Below are positions 1-11,614 of a stretch of DNA of 64,000 bases, in pieces (positions within the stretch are counted from its first letter, which is position 1; every line of letters starts with the position of its first letter). The notes beneath the pieces were generated by a model that did no database searches, was not told where the DNA came from, and worked only from the letters and a program-made list of their open reading frames with translations. The position numbers and the translations under genes are program-made. The DNA comes from Symbiodinium natans (lineage: Eukaryota > Sar > Dinophyceae > Suessiales > Symbiodiniaceae). The stretch spans positions 400,501-464,500 of the forward strand of contig CAJNDS010002285.1 of the NCBI GenBank assembly GCA_905221605.1. Direction: 5' to 3'.

Positions 1-480
1 GGGTTTAGGGTTTAGGTTTAGGGTTTAGGGTTTAGGGTTCAGGGTTCAGGGTTCAGGTTTAGGGTTTAGGGTTTAGGGGTAGAAGGCCACACTGATTTCG
101 TACTCGCAGCCCAGCAGGTTCTTCGAGTGCTGCTGCCGTGCCGGCAGAGGATCCGCCAGAGGACAAGGAGCAGCAATCCGGCGGGCACGTGCATCCAGAG
201 AGGCCCGATACCATTAAGGAACTCGCCTCAAATCGCATTAGGATCCCTATTCTAACTTTGGCTCAGACCGATTGACCCTAAACCCTACTGTATGTGGTAG
301 ATTTTACTTCAAAATCCTTGGCAAAGGGGGTGAAATGTGGGCTCGGGGCATCAGGAGCACCAGGACGATCCCGGCAAGGCAGGCCGCGTCCCCAGTAAGG
401 GCAGGGGACATGCATGGGCCACATTTTGGCAAGAGCCTGCATGCGTCTCAAGGGGTTTAGGGGTTTAGGGTTTAGGGTGG
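1..480. repeat. TTTAGGG repeats flanking a unique block
   Basis: The window opens in TTTAGGG units with frequent variants (TTCAGGG, missing bases), stopping near 79, and resumes near 455. The interval between is a unique GC-rich block that could hold an exon (near 95-230), but no family is recognisable. The units are imperfect, so this is more likely interstitial repeat than a functional chromosome end. Confidence 0.75.
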
Positions 481-1105
481 GTTTAGGGTCTTAGGGTTTA
501 GGGTTTAGGGTTTAAGGGGTTTAGGTCTTAGGGGATAGGCTTCATGAGCTTCATGGGCTTCATAGTTCTGCTGGAACTCTAGGGTTCAGGGTGTGGAGTT
601 TAGGGCTTGGGGCTCTGACAAGGAGTCGCAACAAAGGATACTTCTTGCTGAATCCAGAACTATAGCTAAGGCAACCCCCACTGCGCAGGGCCAGAGCAAA
701 GTCAAAGGAAAGAAACGCGAGAACGAGCAACAGGAGCACGCAAGGACTTAAACATCGGCTGTGTGTTCAGTTGTGAAAGCTTGTGCTTGTTCCGAGTATA
801 TGACCAGAGGAAATTTTGGAGCCATGAAATGCCGGGCATTTCGGGTGCAGCCTTTCTACTGCAGTGACGCTTGAAATTCGATGTTTTTCGGGCTACCTTG
901 GCGTATCTGGGCATCATATAGACCAGTCCTTCATGTGCTTTAGGTCAACTTCCTCGTCCCACAGATGGCTCACCCATGGAAGCCCCTCCACTTTATCAAG
1001 GCCCGGGAATCTTCGCGAGAACGCATCGAGGGGGTTGAAATTCAGCGTTTGGTTTCATGCTGGGGTTAGAGTTGAAGGTTTCGGGTTTCGGGTTTAGGGT
1101 TTAGA

Positions 1106-2481
1106 CCTATCGATGCCAAGCTGGCGGCTGACGTTGGGCTTCGGAAAGCGCGATGCCTTCGTGGGTTTCGGAAGAGCCCAGAACTGAAATTCTACATGGG
1201 GGTTTCCGAAAATAGGGGTAATCTTTTGGGGTTCCCAAAAATAAGGATTATACTATTTTGGGGTATATTATGGGTGCCCCCTATTTTTGGAAATGCCCAC
1301 ATTGCAAGCCGCACACAGCATCTTGTGGACCATGAGCGTCCAACCACTTCATTACCCGTCTGCACTGAATCCTAAACCCTAAAACCCTATACCCCTTAAG
1401 CCTAAACCCTAACCCTAGACCCCAAACCCTAGACCCGAAACCCTAAACCCTAAACCCTTCACCCCTACAGCCTCTAAACCCTATATTCCCTAAACCCTAA
1501 ACCCTAAACCCGAAACCCTAAACCCTAAACCCTAAACCTTAAACCCTAAACCCTAAACCCTAAACCCTATACCCTATACTCCCTAAACCCTAAACCCATA
1601 GAGTCGCTGCCAGGTGCTGCTGTGCTTCTCCGGGATCTGCTGCTGGAGTCGAGTCTTGGCCCGGCACCCCAAGCACGCGAAGCAGCGGTCGGTTTAGGGT
1701 TTAGGGTTGGGGTTAACGGTTTTGGGGTTAGGGTTTAGGGTTCAGGGTTCAGGGTTCAGGGTGCAGGGTTCAGGGTTTAGGTGAGGGTGTCGGGTTTAGG
1801 GTTTCAGGTTTAGGGTTTAGGGCTTAGGGCTTAGGGCTTTGGGCTTTGGGCTTAGGGTTTCGTACTTTCAGGGTTCAGAGTTTAGGGTTGATAGGGGTTT
1901 ATATGTTGTTTCGAACATGGGTTTGCGGTTGAAACAGGGAAAAAATCTACTGGGTTGTGGCACATGTGCGGTGGTTCTACAGGGTTCTGGAGCCCTACAC
2001 ACCCGAAACCCTAAACCTCGCTCTTTGTGAGGCAGCCGTCATTGGTCACAGCTTCCAGATGGTCACGTGGCCGTGGCCCGGGCGCCCAGAAACTACAGCA
2101 AAGGCTCCGTCAAGGTTTTGGCTCCTCCTTAAGAGCCTGAAGGTGTCATGTTAATTTAGAAGCAGCCCAAGAGGTCTGTTGCAGAGGGTTAATAACATAA
2201 CAAGAGCCCGCAACATAGGCTTGCATCATGTCGAAGAGGTTGCTAAAGTTGTACCGATACATAGCAAGAACCTACAGGGAAGTAGGCTTGTTGAGGTTCT
2301 TAAGTTCGTCAGAGTCGGGTGCCAGGGCACCGCGCCCAAGCCGGGCACGGCGCCGGAGCGGCCGCGTCGGCCCAAGCGCCACAAAGTGGACCCGGGCGCC
2401 TCGCGGCCGCGGGTGGCGCGGGTGACTTCCCACGTTGCCCTGCAGCCCTTCGAGCAGCGCGGCGCCTCCTGGCAAGTGCAG
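1106..2481 (+). CDS. Putative exon series, unidentified gene
   Basis: Unique GC-rich blocks lie between telomere-type repeats and are open in a + strand frame. The best are 1106-1197, 1614-1691 (26 codons, preceded by CAG and followed by GTTTAGGG, phase 0 at both ends) and 2326-2481 (52 codons, preceded by CCAG and followed by a GC donor, phase 0 at both ends, Pro/Arg-rich). The block at 2022-2153 is also open. The spacers at 1373-1600 (CCCTAAA) and 1692-1880 (TTTAGGG) would be intron ends. No protein family is recognised, and it is not certain that all blocks belong to one gene. Confidence 0.3.
1201..1297. repeat. Hairpin element with imperfect inverted ends
   Basis: About 97 bases whose ends are inverted copies of each other (GGTTTCCGAAAATAGGGG at the left; the complement, with a few mismatches, at the right). 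The interior also folds back. A similar TTTCGGAA/AGTAGGA style occurs near 33,335-33,460, which suggests a small MITE-like family. Confidence 0.45.
1373..1600. repeat. CCCTAAA repeat tract
   Basis: About 30 units of CCCTAAA with variants (CCCGAAA, CCCTATA). It lies directly before the exon-like block starting at 1614 and is followed after that block by TTTAGGG units at 1692-1880. This is the CCCTAAA-exon-TTTAGGG order seen through the host part of the window. Confidence 0.85.
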
Positions 2482-2685
2482 GCAAGGGTGCCGAAACGAG
2501 TTCAACAGATTCCTTGTGGGAGCACAATGAATCCTGAGATTGGAGTATTTGTATACCCTATGCGATTATGATTATTACATGCTTTCATGTAGTCCCCCAA
2601 GGCTGGGCAGGGTGTTGCACTCACGCATCCAGCTTCGCAGGAGCTGCCGCGACCAAACCCCAACAGGACGCGGTCTCTCGCTCTG

Positions 2686-2818
2686 CCTCTCTCTCTCTCT
2701 GTCTCCCTCCCTCCCTGACTCCCTGTCTCTCCCTCTCAAGCTCTCACTCTGTCATATTCTTTGTGTCTTCCTCTCTCTCTCTCTTTTGTTTTTTTCTGTC
2801 TCTCTCTCTCTCTCTCGG
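2686..2818. repeat. TC-rich microsatellite
   Basis: Irregular runs of CT/TC and CCCT with short interruptions. The overlapping open frames read as Ser/Leu low complexity and are not counted as genes. Confidence 0.8.
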
Positions 2819-3232
2819 GCCCAGGACAAAGCAGGCCTACTGCGGCAGCCGGAAGCTCAAGCAATGCAGACATGCACCGAGTCAAGCTTGGGAAAGAACA
2901 CCCAGCTCTTTCAATAACAGTCCTCTTTGGGGGTACCCCAAATATCAAGCTGGAAATAACCGCACAAAGAAGCCAACCCCCCACAAGGAACCATCATGTA
3001 GGGAACCGCCCAGCGAGCTTCATCTCCAGGCCCCGTGGCGCTTCCGGCACTCCCTGCTGTGCTGAAGATGAAATCGCGGCCGCAGGCCTCAACTGCCCTC
3101 GGCTCTTTTCCCCTCTCGTCCTTTCAAGCTCCCGGTCCTCTCTCTTTTTGCTTGGGCTTAGGGAATCGGGGTGGAAGGCTTAAAGATTCGGGGTTTTGGG
3201 GTCTAAAGCTTCGGCTTTAGGGTTTAATGCCT

Positions 3233-3301
3233 AAACCCTAAACCCTAAACCCTAAACCCTAAACCCTAAACCCTAAGCCCTAAGCCCTAAGCCCTAAGCC
3301 C
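3233..3301. repeat. CCCTAAA then CCCTAAG tract
   Basis: Seven-base units that switch from CCCTAAA to CCCTAAG within the same array. It precedes an exon-like block (about 3325-3420) that is open on the + strand and encodes an Arg/Pro-rich stretch of unknown identity. Confidence 0.8.
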
Positions 3302-3669
3302 TAGAGTCTATGGTATCTAAGGTTTAGGGTTTGAGGCGACTCGCAAGTCGTCAGGCCGAGTTGCCTGCGGAGTTCGCGGCGCCAAGCCCTCCCAGGCGTC
3401 TCAGGCGCGGCCCTATCTTGCTTATCTCTCCTAGAGGCTCTCAACATGTCCCGAAAAAGGAAAAATTAGGGTTTAGGGTTTTGAATTTAGGATTTAGGGT
3501 GATGGTGACCATAAACATGAATCCTGAAGAACGGGATTGTGGAGTCTCTGGGTTTGCAATCAAGCCCTAGCAGTGGAAGCCCTAAAATTGTGTCCTGCAA
3601 ACTCTTACAGGCACTGTATTCCCCATAGAAGCTCCCTTTTTGCCCACTGAAAGCCCTGGATAAGCCTCA

Positions 3670-3792
3670 ACCCAAACCCAAACCCCAAACCCCAAACCCC
3701 AAACCCCAAACCCCAAACCCCAAACCCCAAACCCCAGACCCCAGACCCCAGACCCCAAACCCCCAACCCCCCAAACCCCAAACCCCAAACCC
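3670..3792. repeat. CCCCAAA variant telomere-like array
   Basis: An almost pure array of CCCCAAA (locally CCCCAGA) rather than CCCTAAA. On the - strand it translates as a Gly/Phe/Val/Trp repeat, so the long - strand open frames here are artefacts. A homogeneous variant block suggests local amplification of one mutated unit. Confidence 0.85.
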
Positions 3793-4510
3793 CTCGCCCG
3801 AACCTGCCCTCCAGCGCTGGAAGGCGATCCCCAGCATCCGAGGGCCGATTCGACCCACACAGGCCTGGAGCACCCAGGGTCTGCTTAATGACCGGTTTAG
3901 GGTTTAGGGTGGGGTTAGGGTTTAGGGTTTAGGGTTTAGGTAGGGTTTAGGGTTTAGGGTATACGGTTTCTTATAGGGAGTTTACAGGACGCAAGGCACC
4001 AGGATGTGGGGTTTCGGGGTTTTGGGCTTTTTCGGGGTTCAGAGGGTTTGTGGGGTTTATAGGGTCTACAGGGTTTTCAAGGTTTGCAGATTGTTGTGGT
4101 TTTTGTCGGATTCTCGGGTTTGGGATTCTATTCTTGGAAACCATAAACCCGAATCCCTCAACCCTTGTAAGGCTTATGACACGGCTTATCAGGGCCATAC
4201 GGCCTTGCCGGGTGCTTGCGGTGGTTTATGGGTGCACAGAGGGATTCCTCACAGAGCGTGGAAGTTTATTGGGACAAATAGGGTTCAGGGTTTAGGGTTG
4301 AGGGTTTCCTCTAGGAAGTTTCTGGGGTTTAGAGCTTCTGATACTGTAGGAAGTTTATAGGGTTTGTTGACGTGTATAGGGTTTAGGGTTTCTTATAGAA
4401 AGCTTTTGGGGTTCACAGGGTTTAGACCCCCCGGGGCTGCGCAGCCGCTGCCCTGCTCCATAAGGCTCCACGCCTTCCTGAACGCGCAGCGGGCCTACGT
4501 GCTAGATCAT

Positions 4511-4692
4511 GGTCCCTTTTTGTTGGGGTTCCCCCTTATACCACTAACAGTCCGTACTAGGGATTATAGTAGGGGGTACTATAATCCCGATTAAGGACTG
4601 CTAGAGTAAGGGGGAACATCCAAGTTCCTACTCTAGCTCGGAGCCTATGCAATAGTGCACTATAGAGTTATAGAGTATGCCGAAAAGGGACC
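4511..4692. repeat. MITE-like hairpin with GGTCCCTTTT ends
   Basis: The 10-base ends are perfect inverted copies (GGTCCCTTTT at 4511, AAAAGGGACC at 4683). Inside is a nested inverted pair: GTTCCCCCTTA near 4528 and TAAGGGGGAAC near 4607. It contains no long open frame and lies just after an exon-like block (4440-4510) following a GCAG acceptor-like site. Confidence 0.55.
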
Positions 4693-4925
4693 GCACGTTT
4701 GGGGAGCTGCCTGTGAACAGAGGGCTGCTTGGTTCAAGCCCCGCAAGCCTTGTGATGGGTGCTCCTCCCTCTCAGGACTGCCTCCCAGGTTTGGAGGCAC
4801 TACCACGGCTCAGAGGCGCGTGTGGTCCCATTGCGGTAGAGGGGGATCTCTGGGGTCCGAAGGCACTTTTAGAAGGAGGGTTTAGGGTTTAGAGCGACAG
4901 TTTGTTTAGGATATGGGGACCCCCT

Positions 4926-5422
4926 AGACTAGACCCTAAACCCTAAACCCTACACCCCAAACCCCACACCCTAAACCTAAACCCTGCATTTTCTTGGCCA
5001 GGAGGAGCGACCGCAGGCTGCTGCGGCAGCGCCACAGGCATGGCTTTGATTCCTTGTGCCGCCCAAACCCTATAACCCTCAATCCTGCCGGAAACCCTAA
5101 ACCCTAAACCCTAAACCCTAAACCCTTAACCCGAAACCCTAAACCCTAAACCCTAAACCCCAAACCCTAAACCCTAAACCCTAAACCCTAAATCCCATCC
5201 CCTAAGCCCCAAACCCTAAACCCTAAACCCCAGCTTCACCGGCGCATCGCCCGCCAGGATGAACCACCGAGTCGATGAAGCCGCCCAGAAGCACTGGCAA
5301 GAAGGCTATAGTATTAGGGGTACCCTTAACAGACACCCTGTTGGGGTTTAGGGTTTAGGGTTTAGGGTTTGGGGTTTAGGGTTTAGGGTTTGGGGTTTAG
5401 GGTTTAGGGTTTAGGGTTTAGG
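4926..5422. repeat. CCCTAAA tracts and a TTTAGGG tract around a possible exon
   Basis: CCCTAAA-type units occupy about 4926-4985 and 5094-5232, and TTTAGGG units occupy 5344-5422. The unique insert 5235-5335 and another near 4990-5060 may be exons. Apart from these, nothing coding is seen until the SLOG/SLATT gene. Confidence 0.75.
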
Positions 5423-5821
5423 CAACACAACCTAACCACATAGACTAGCCCTGTAACCCTCCAGCCCCACTGCGCCCTTCTTCTCGCAGCGACCTGACTT
5501 GAGGTCGACGACATGCGCAGCTGCAACCAAAGTGACAAAAAGTCTGCGACAGTGCAGAAATCGTGTCACGTGTTGGGAGAGTGCAGCAGGCGAAGCCTCC
5601 GAGAGACAACGCTTTCCACCTGATCCAAGATATCTCGGCAGTCGATTGCACGTAGTGACGTGATGAGTTTGTCATCTTTGTGTTGTACTGTTCAACGCAT
5701 TGCAGCTCTTGAGTGCACAAAGCTGAAACAGAGGCAGGGGCGCACACGCACACATACATAGAAGTATATACGTACATCTCAAATATGAATGCATACAAGC
5801 ATTTGCAAATACAGACGCGCC

Positions 5822-8800
5822 ATGGCCAAATTTCAAAAGCACGCGGCGCTGGCTCGATCATCCACTGCACCTACTGGACTGAGCTCCTTCCTCAGCGATG
5901 ACAGCGACGAGGAGAAGGAGAAGTTTTTGAAGCTAAAGGCCCACGTCATCGATGAAATGTTTGACAAGAAAACGGTGCGTGGAGTTGAACGGAATATCTT
6001 ATTCCTGAGCAACGCGCAGGCGGGTGTATGCACACAGTCGCCTGACCACATGCAGAAGCTGCTGGAGAAGTTTCCCATGCATCGAAAGCCCAAAATGGTC
6101 ATCAACCTTTGTGTGTCCAAGGGCTTCTCGGAGCACGTGAACTCCTGTGCATGGTTCACTCAAGCTTTGTATCCTGGACTGGTTGCAAACAACCCGCCTT
6201 TCACCGAAGAGGACAGGGAGTCAGAGGCGTTGGAGCGTCTGGACCGGTTCATGGCGGACATCATTTTGCCTCTGGCGGTGGAGACGAATGCTTTGATCTT
6301 TTGCTCAGGCATCAGCAAGATGTGCGTGCTGACAAGTTCTTTAACTCGTGTCGTCGCCGCATGCGGGCACAGGTGGTTGAGGGACATGCCCTTCACGATG
6401 ATATACACGACGCCTCACCTAGTTCAGCTATTTGCCTCTGACTCTGGCAAGGAGAGCGAAAAGGCTCTTTTCTGGCGAGAGTTGGCCCAAGTGTGCAAGC
6501 CATGGAAGGATCGCTTGGGTGATTTTCAGAATGCTTTCAACAGGCGTCAAAGCACAATGCCGCTGCCAAGCATGGACTTTGATCTGGATGAGAGGGCAGT
6601 GAATTTCCTTATCGTTGACTCCCTGGGGGTTCCAAGTTCCAAGAAGGACGCTTTACTCGGGCAGTGCGGTCCCTACAATCATCTCATGACACAGTTGGTG
6701 GGACTTCTGTGGCGCTCCCTTCCAGTCTTGGCCTTGAAGACCGGTGGGGGAGATAGGGCCTTCGGAGGCTCGAGCCTCAGTGGAGTCACCGATCCCAGCA
6801 CATTGCAGGCCGCGTATAACTTTGCTGCAGCCGGGATGCCCGTTTTGTGGATTGACATGCGGAAAAGGAAGGAGACCAAGGAGAAGGCGCAAGACGATGC
6901 GGGAAGAAAGAAAGCATTTCAGCGGACCCGATCATCCACCAGGGACTTAGAAGTGCAGGTCAAAGAGAAAAAGGAGGGGTATTTCTGGACACTGGGAAGT
7001 AGGCCGGCTGGACAGGCTTCCGGTACGCTCACGCCTGCTGACAAGGCCAAGGCCGCCAAGGATTTCATAGAGAACGCGATGAAGAGCTTCACGGAGCACC
7101 TGCAGAAGCTAGAGAAGAAGGGCAAGACAGAAACATTGGATGCTTGCAGCATCGCATATTTCCGTCACGTTTGCGAGACAGCGCAAGCCTCCTCAAGGGA
7201 GGTGTCGTTATTGGCAAGGCACCTGGCTGAAGAGACATTCCTGCACGTGTTTCTGCAACATCCACCGGAAGGCTGCCAATGCGAGTGCGAACCTTGTCAA
7301 GGAGCGCGTGCACTAAAAGGCAAACAAAAGCCGCGCTGGCAGAGAAAAGCACTAGGAGGTGTCCAAAACGAGCCACAGGAAGGGCATGGCGAAGGATCTG
7401 ATGCAGGCGCTGTGCTTAGTAAAGGAGCTTGTCCACCCGAAGGCATCCAATCCCAACCAGAGGAAGAGCATGGCAACGGAAATGATGCAGTCGAATGTGA
7501 ACTTTGTCGCAAAGCTTGTAAGGAGGCAATGTGGAGTCCGAAAGCTTTTGGCCCACACATTGAGGCCACGATGTTGTGTGCTCGCTTGATCCTGTCCTCG
7601 CCCAAGACGTACCAGGTAAACTTGCATGACAACCTTGAGGAATCTGTTGGCAAGAAGCTAAGGAGCCTCGCAACCGCAAACAGGCTCCCACAGCGCAATC
7701 CGCAGGAATCAGCACCCCTGCTTCGCAAAGCCTGGAGAGACTTCAAGGTCGCAATGCGCATGGCAGACATCTACAAGAGACGAAGTAAGATTCTGACGGC
7801 TGCTCAGCTACTGAACGGCTGGCTCATCATCTTCGTTACTGCTCTCAGTGCAGAGGCATATGGCCGAAGCGATGGGGCCGACAGTTTCAACGTACTGAGT
7901 CAAGTAAATTTTGGCTTAGCTTCCGTGGCCACGATTATCGTCTCATGCAACTCGCTGCTGAACACACGAGCTCGTTGGCAGCAGCTTCGACTACATGCAT
8001 GCCAGCTCAAGGGGCTGATTTGGCGCTACCGCACCAGGGTGGAGCCGTTTCACATATCAGCGTCGTCTGGCGTCAACGACCCAGAGATAAAATTCAGAGA
8101 GGAGATTTGCCGTTGGAGATATTCGATACTGAGTGCTGCAGACCTGGAGAGCACGACCTTTGAGAAGGAATGGGCGCGCATCCCAATGGAAGATTGCCCA
8201 GACGAGCAGGATTTGGATCGGCTGATCCAGGAACCAGACCCTCTTGCAGAGGAGGAAGATCGAGAAGTGTCTAGCCAAGTTGTACACATGTGTACTCTCA
8301 TGACACGTACACAATGCGACGCTTCACAAGCCTTCTTCCCGATGAAGCGTCATGTTTTCGCGGACAGCCTGCGGCCAAGGCTTTATAACTAGAGCCATGT
8401 CTCTGACGATCTCTCTCTCTCTCTCTCTCGCTCTCTCTCTCGCTCTCTCTCACTGTCATTCCCACTTTCTGATGGTCTCACTCCTGCTCTGTCTTGCACT
8501 TAGTCCCATCTGGCCTGAAAAGTTGTCACGCCGCACTCCGGCTCTTGTCATTGCTTTCTTATGCCTGGGCTTTCCCATCCCTTGTTCCAGCAACAATGAC
8601 AGAACCGCCCAACCACCCAATTGTGGCCCTCTCTGCACTGTAGCCTTCACAGCTCGTAACTAAACCTTCTAAGCTTCAGCCCAAAAGGTCTGTACATCAG
8701 ATTGTTACTTCCAGCCAATGTCCTTTAACTGCAGAGAAGCTGGTCTGGTCCTGCTTGGTTTCTCAGGGTGAACTCCATGCGCTAGAGCCAGCCCTGTTTA

Positions 8801-9348
8801 ATCACAGCAGTCCGCATTGCCGCAAGGTCCACATAGAAAGTGAGGATTGCTACAAGCAGTTCTTCTCACCAGTGGCCCCGGATGACTACGTGAAAGAACG
8901 CATCAAGAGAGCGATCGCCTTCGCCCGCAGGAAGATCCCTCCCAATGAGCGCATGCACTTCATTTTTCAGATGCTAGTTGTATCTTTGACCATTGTGGGG
9001 ACCGTGATCTCTTTCATGGGGATGCAACGCTGGCTGACCATCAGTGTTTCCCTTGCAGGCTGCTGCGCTGCATGGACTGACTTTCAGGATTATGGCAGGA
9101 AGGCAACACGCCACACGTGGACGGTACAAGCCTTGGAGCAAACGCTGACATGGTGGCAGAGCTTAACAGGCGTCGAGCAAGCATCTGTTGACAACATCTC
9201 AAACATGATCAAGTCTTCAGAGGCAGCGATCCTTGCGGAAACGGCGGCCTGGATGTCAACTCCTGCGAGTGAGACCACGGTCTCCGACATGGAAGCGAGA
9301 AAGAAGAAAGATCCAAAGCGTGCCACGCTCAGAGCTGACACCGAGTAG
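5822..9348 (+). CDS. SLOG-like / double SLATT-like membrane protein (two exons)
   Basis: A 2.57-kb open frame starts at the ATG at 5822, chosen over the in-frame ATG at 5789 for its strong context (GCGCCATGG), and stops at 8392. Residues about 40-355 form an alpha/beta region resembling LSDAT/SLOG domains (strand-like MVINLCVSKGF, ALIFCSGISK, LPVLALKTGGG). A charged, Cys-containing linker follows. Two hydrophobic helices (about 662-680 and 695-711) and an amphipathic tail match a SLATT-like two-helix module. A second open frame, 8755-9348, has no ATG at its head but is preceded by TTTCTCAG|G, and contains another two-helix module (8954-9080) ending in the E-x3-W pattern (ILAETAAW) typical of SLATT tails. 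I infer one gene with an intron of about 8279-8766; a donor GTTGTA at 8279 keeps phase 0. SLATT proteins are thought to be membrane effectors controlled by SLOG or SMODS nucleotide sensors. Alternative: two adjacent genes. The SLOG call is weaker than the SLATT call. Confidence 0.55.
8279..8766 (+). other. Inferred intron with TC microsatellite
   Basis: The frame of the upstream exon stops at 8392. The interval holds a (TC)n tract at about 8409-8450 and ends in a pyrimidine-rich TTTCTCAG followed by G. A GT at 8279 would join the two coding blocks in phase. Placing the donor this far upstream removes about 38 codons from the long frame, so its exact position is uncertain. Confidence 0.4.
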
Positions 9349-9349
9349 A

Positions 9350-11614
9350 ATGTTTTTGCACAAATCCAAATGCTCACGGCAGAAGTCGTGGTCGCCTGCT
9401 TCGCGCCGAAGGTGCGGACTTGAATGAATGCTTTAAAGCTAGAAAATTCTAGGGTGCAACTCACAAGGCTCTGTGTAGACCGCCCCTGTTCAACCCAGGC
9501 AGTTGGCCAGCGAACTAGAGCAGGACGGCCCTTGGCGAGTTGTCATGAAAAAGTTGCTGTCCTTAGAGTTTCATGTTGGCACCGATGATTCGAGTCTCTA
9601 AATGTGTGGAACTTCTCCAAGACATCTGCAGGTCAGTGATCAGTCGTCAGGGAAGTTTATTGCTAAAACAAATTACACGCAGCAAATTTGACCTCGCAGT
9701 TTCCTGTGTCGTTCTTCTTGAGATCAGCAGCGAGGTAAGAACTTCAGCGGCCACCGTGGAGTGGAAGAGTGGTAGAGTGGCTGCGTCATGTGAATTTGAG
9801 TGGATAAGTATGTCCGGGTGCTTAGAGCTTACAGGGTGTAGGGTTTTGGGGATCTGGTGCTTCTAGGGTTGTAGGGTTTTTTATGTTCAGGTTCCTAAAC
9901 CAAAGCAGGCTTCAGCCCCTAAAGCTCTTAAGCCACCAAAAAACTCTAAAGCCCCAAAAAGCCTTTAAAACCCTTGAGACACCCAAAAGGTCCACAAAAC
10001 TCTGCCCAGAGCCCTGCACGCCAGAAGATGCTAAGGCTCGAGCCCTAAACCCTACATCCTAACCCAAAAAAACCCTAAACCTCTGAAACTCCAGGTAGAC
10101 CATGAACGGTGGAATTCCACACCCAAGATGGCCAGCTGCGCGATGTTCAGGCTTTATGAGCGGGTCAGCCTGACCCGTGGCGTTAGCGGCAGGGTTTGGG
10201 GTTTAGCTTCGAGGGGTCATGGAGGTGTTTAAGAGCCAACCCCCTGAACCTCAGCCCCAAACCCCAAACCCTCAACCCCGAACACTGAAAATATCAAGCA
10301 AATGACCCCTGACACCCCTTGGAGCCCCGGAGCTTGGGAGCTTTACATGGTTTAGTGGCTTGCATAGGGTTTAGGGTTTAGGATTTAGGGTTTAGGGTTT
10401 CTATTACAACGTCGAGCCATGAGCTTTGGCGTCTTCCAGCAGCTGGCACCCGGCTCGGTGGTGGACTGCCCGCACCCCAGAAAACCTCGAGACCGGGTTA
10501 GGGTTTAGGGTTTAGGGTTTAGGGTTGAGGGTTGAGGGTTTAGGGTTGAGGGTTTAGGGTTTAGGGTTTAGGGTCTCGGGTTTCGGGTTTCGGGTTTAGC
10601 GTTTAGGGTTTAGGGTGGAAGGTTCTTGAGAGCTGGGGCCCATTTTGAGGATCGGAGATTGGGGTGGTTTCCACATTGACGGTGATTATCCATTACACAG
10701 GGGGTGATTCATGTCAATGTCTTCTTGGTATTTTCCCAGGCTCCTGTGTTGCCTTATATACACCCCCGGGCCGAAAGTTTCGAGCCACGGCACATGTTGG
10801 ATGGCATGCAGACAGTGAAGACTCGCACGGAGTAGCGGAGTGCCGAGAAGTGGCGTTTTCACTACTCCTGCTAGTGGAGTACCCCGTTTTAACAATATAG
10901 TACTATTGAAGTTCCGGAGAGGCCCCCAGGCACACTTGTGTCAGGAGTCTATGGGGAAGAGGGCGGGGCACAGGTGGTAAGGACTTGTAGATGTCGGAGG
11001 GTCGAACTATTGGCCCGGCGCAGTATACCCCAAACAGTACATCCAGTCAAAAAAGCCAAACAAGACTGTGAGGCCCACCTACCTCAAGGATTACAGTAGC
11101 ACAGGGGTATCTGATCCCAGTATTGGGGTTCGTGTGTTCCGCAAGGAAAACACAGGGCAACACAAGTTGGGAACATTTCCTCTTGGCAGCTAAATCCTAC
11201 ATCCAATTCTCAAGCAACATGAAGGAAAAGACGCAGCCCTGGGCCGTAAGCCCTAGTGCGCCTAACCTCGAAGATGCCAAAGCCCCTTTCGCAGTTTTCA
11301 CAGTTTTGCATTGTGTGGGAGCGTGGGGGGGGGGGGGCAGGGCTTTGTTTGGGCCAGGCTCGACGTTCGCGTCCTTCACAAGCGCCGAGGCAACAAACCT
11401 CGCCAGGAGCTCGGTTTACTACAGCCCTAAGCCCCTGAACGTGCATCCCTAAAACCCTTAAGCCGAATAAGATAATAAGAAGAGTACAGAAATAATCAGA
11501 ATAATACTAATACTAAATAACGAGAATAATGACAATCATAAACTCCCAGACCCGAAGCCCCCAGACCCTCAAGGCCCTAGAAGCCCTAAAAAAGAATTCC
11601 AAGGTCCTCACCAG
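9350..11614. other. Mostly non-coding interval with degenerate telomere-type repeats
   Basis: This holds the 3' flank of the SLOG/SLATT gene, short TTTAGGG tracts (10,370-10,400 and 10,497-10,612), scattered CCCTAAA-like units, and AT-richer unique sequence at 10,650-11,120. One exon-like block (about 10,420-10,493) contains ATGAGCTTTGGCG and is followed by GGTTAGGG. A G run lies at 11,327-11,338. I see no recognisable gene. Confidence 0.55.

Noticed and set aside
1-480. True chromosome end
   Set aside because: Repeats are short and imperfect here, and longer, purer tracts exist internally (42,420-42,646), so repeat presence does not indicate a telomere.
3582-3873. - strand frames rich in Gly-Phe-Val-Trp
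   Set aside because: Translation of the CCCCAAA array, not a protein.
4725-4760. tRNA-like GGTTCAAGCCC word
   Set aside because: No acceptor stem, anticodon arm or D arm can be built around it.
7297-7770. - strand frames opposite the SLOG/SLATT gene
   Set aside because: Shadows of the strong + strand frame.
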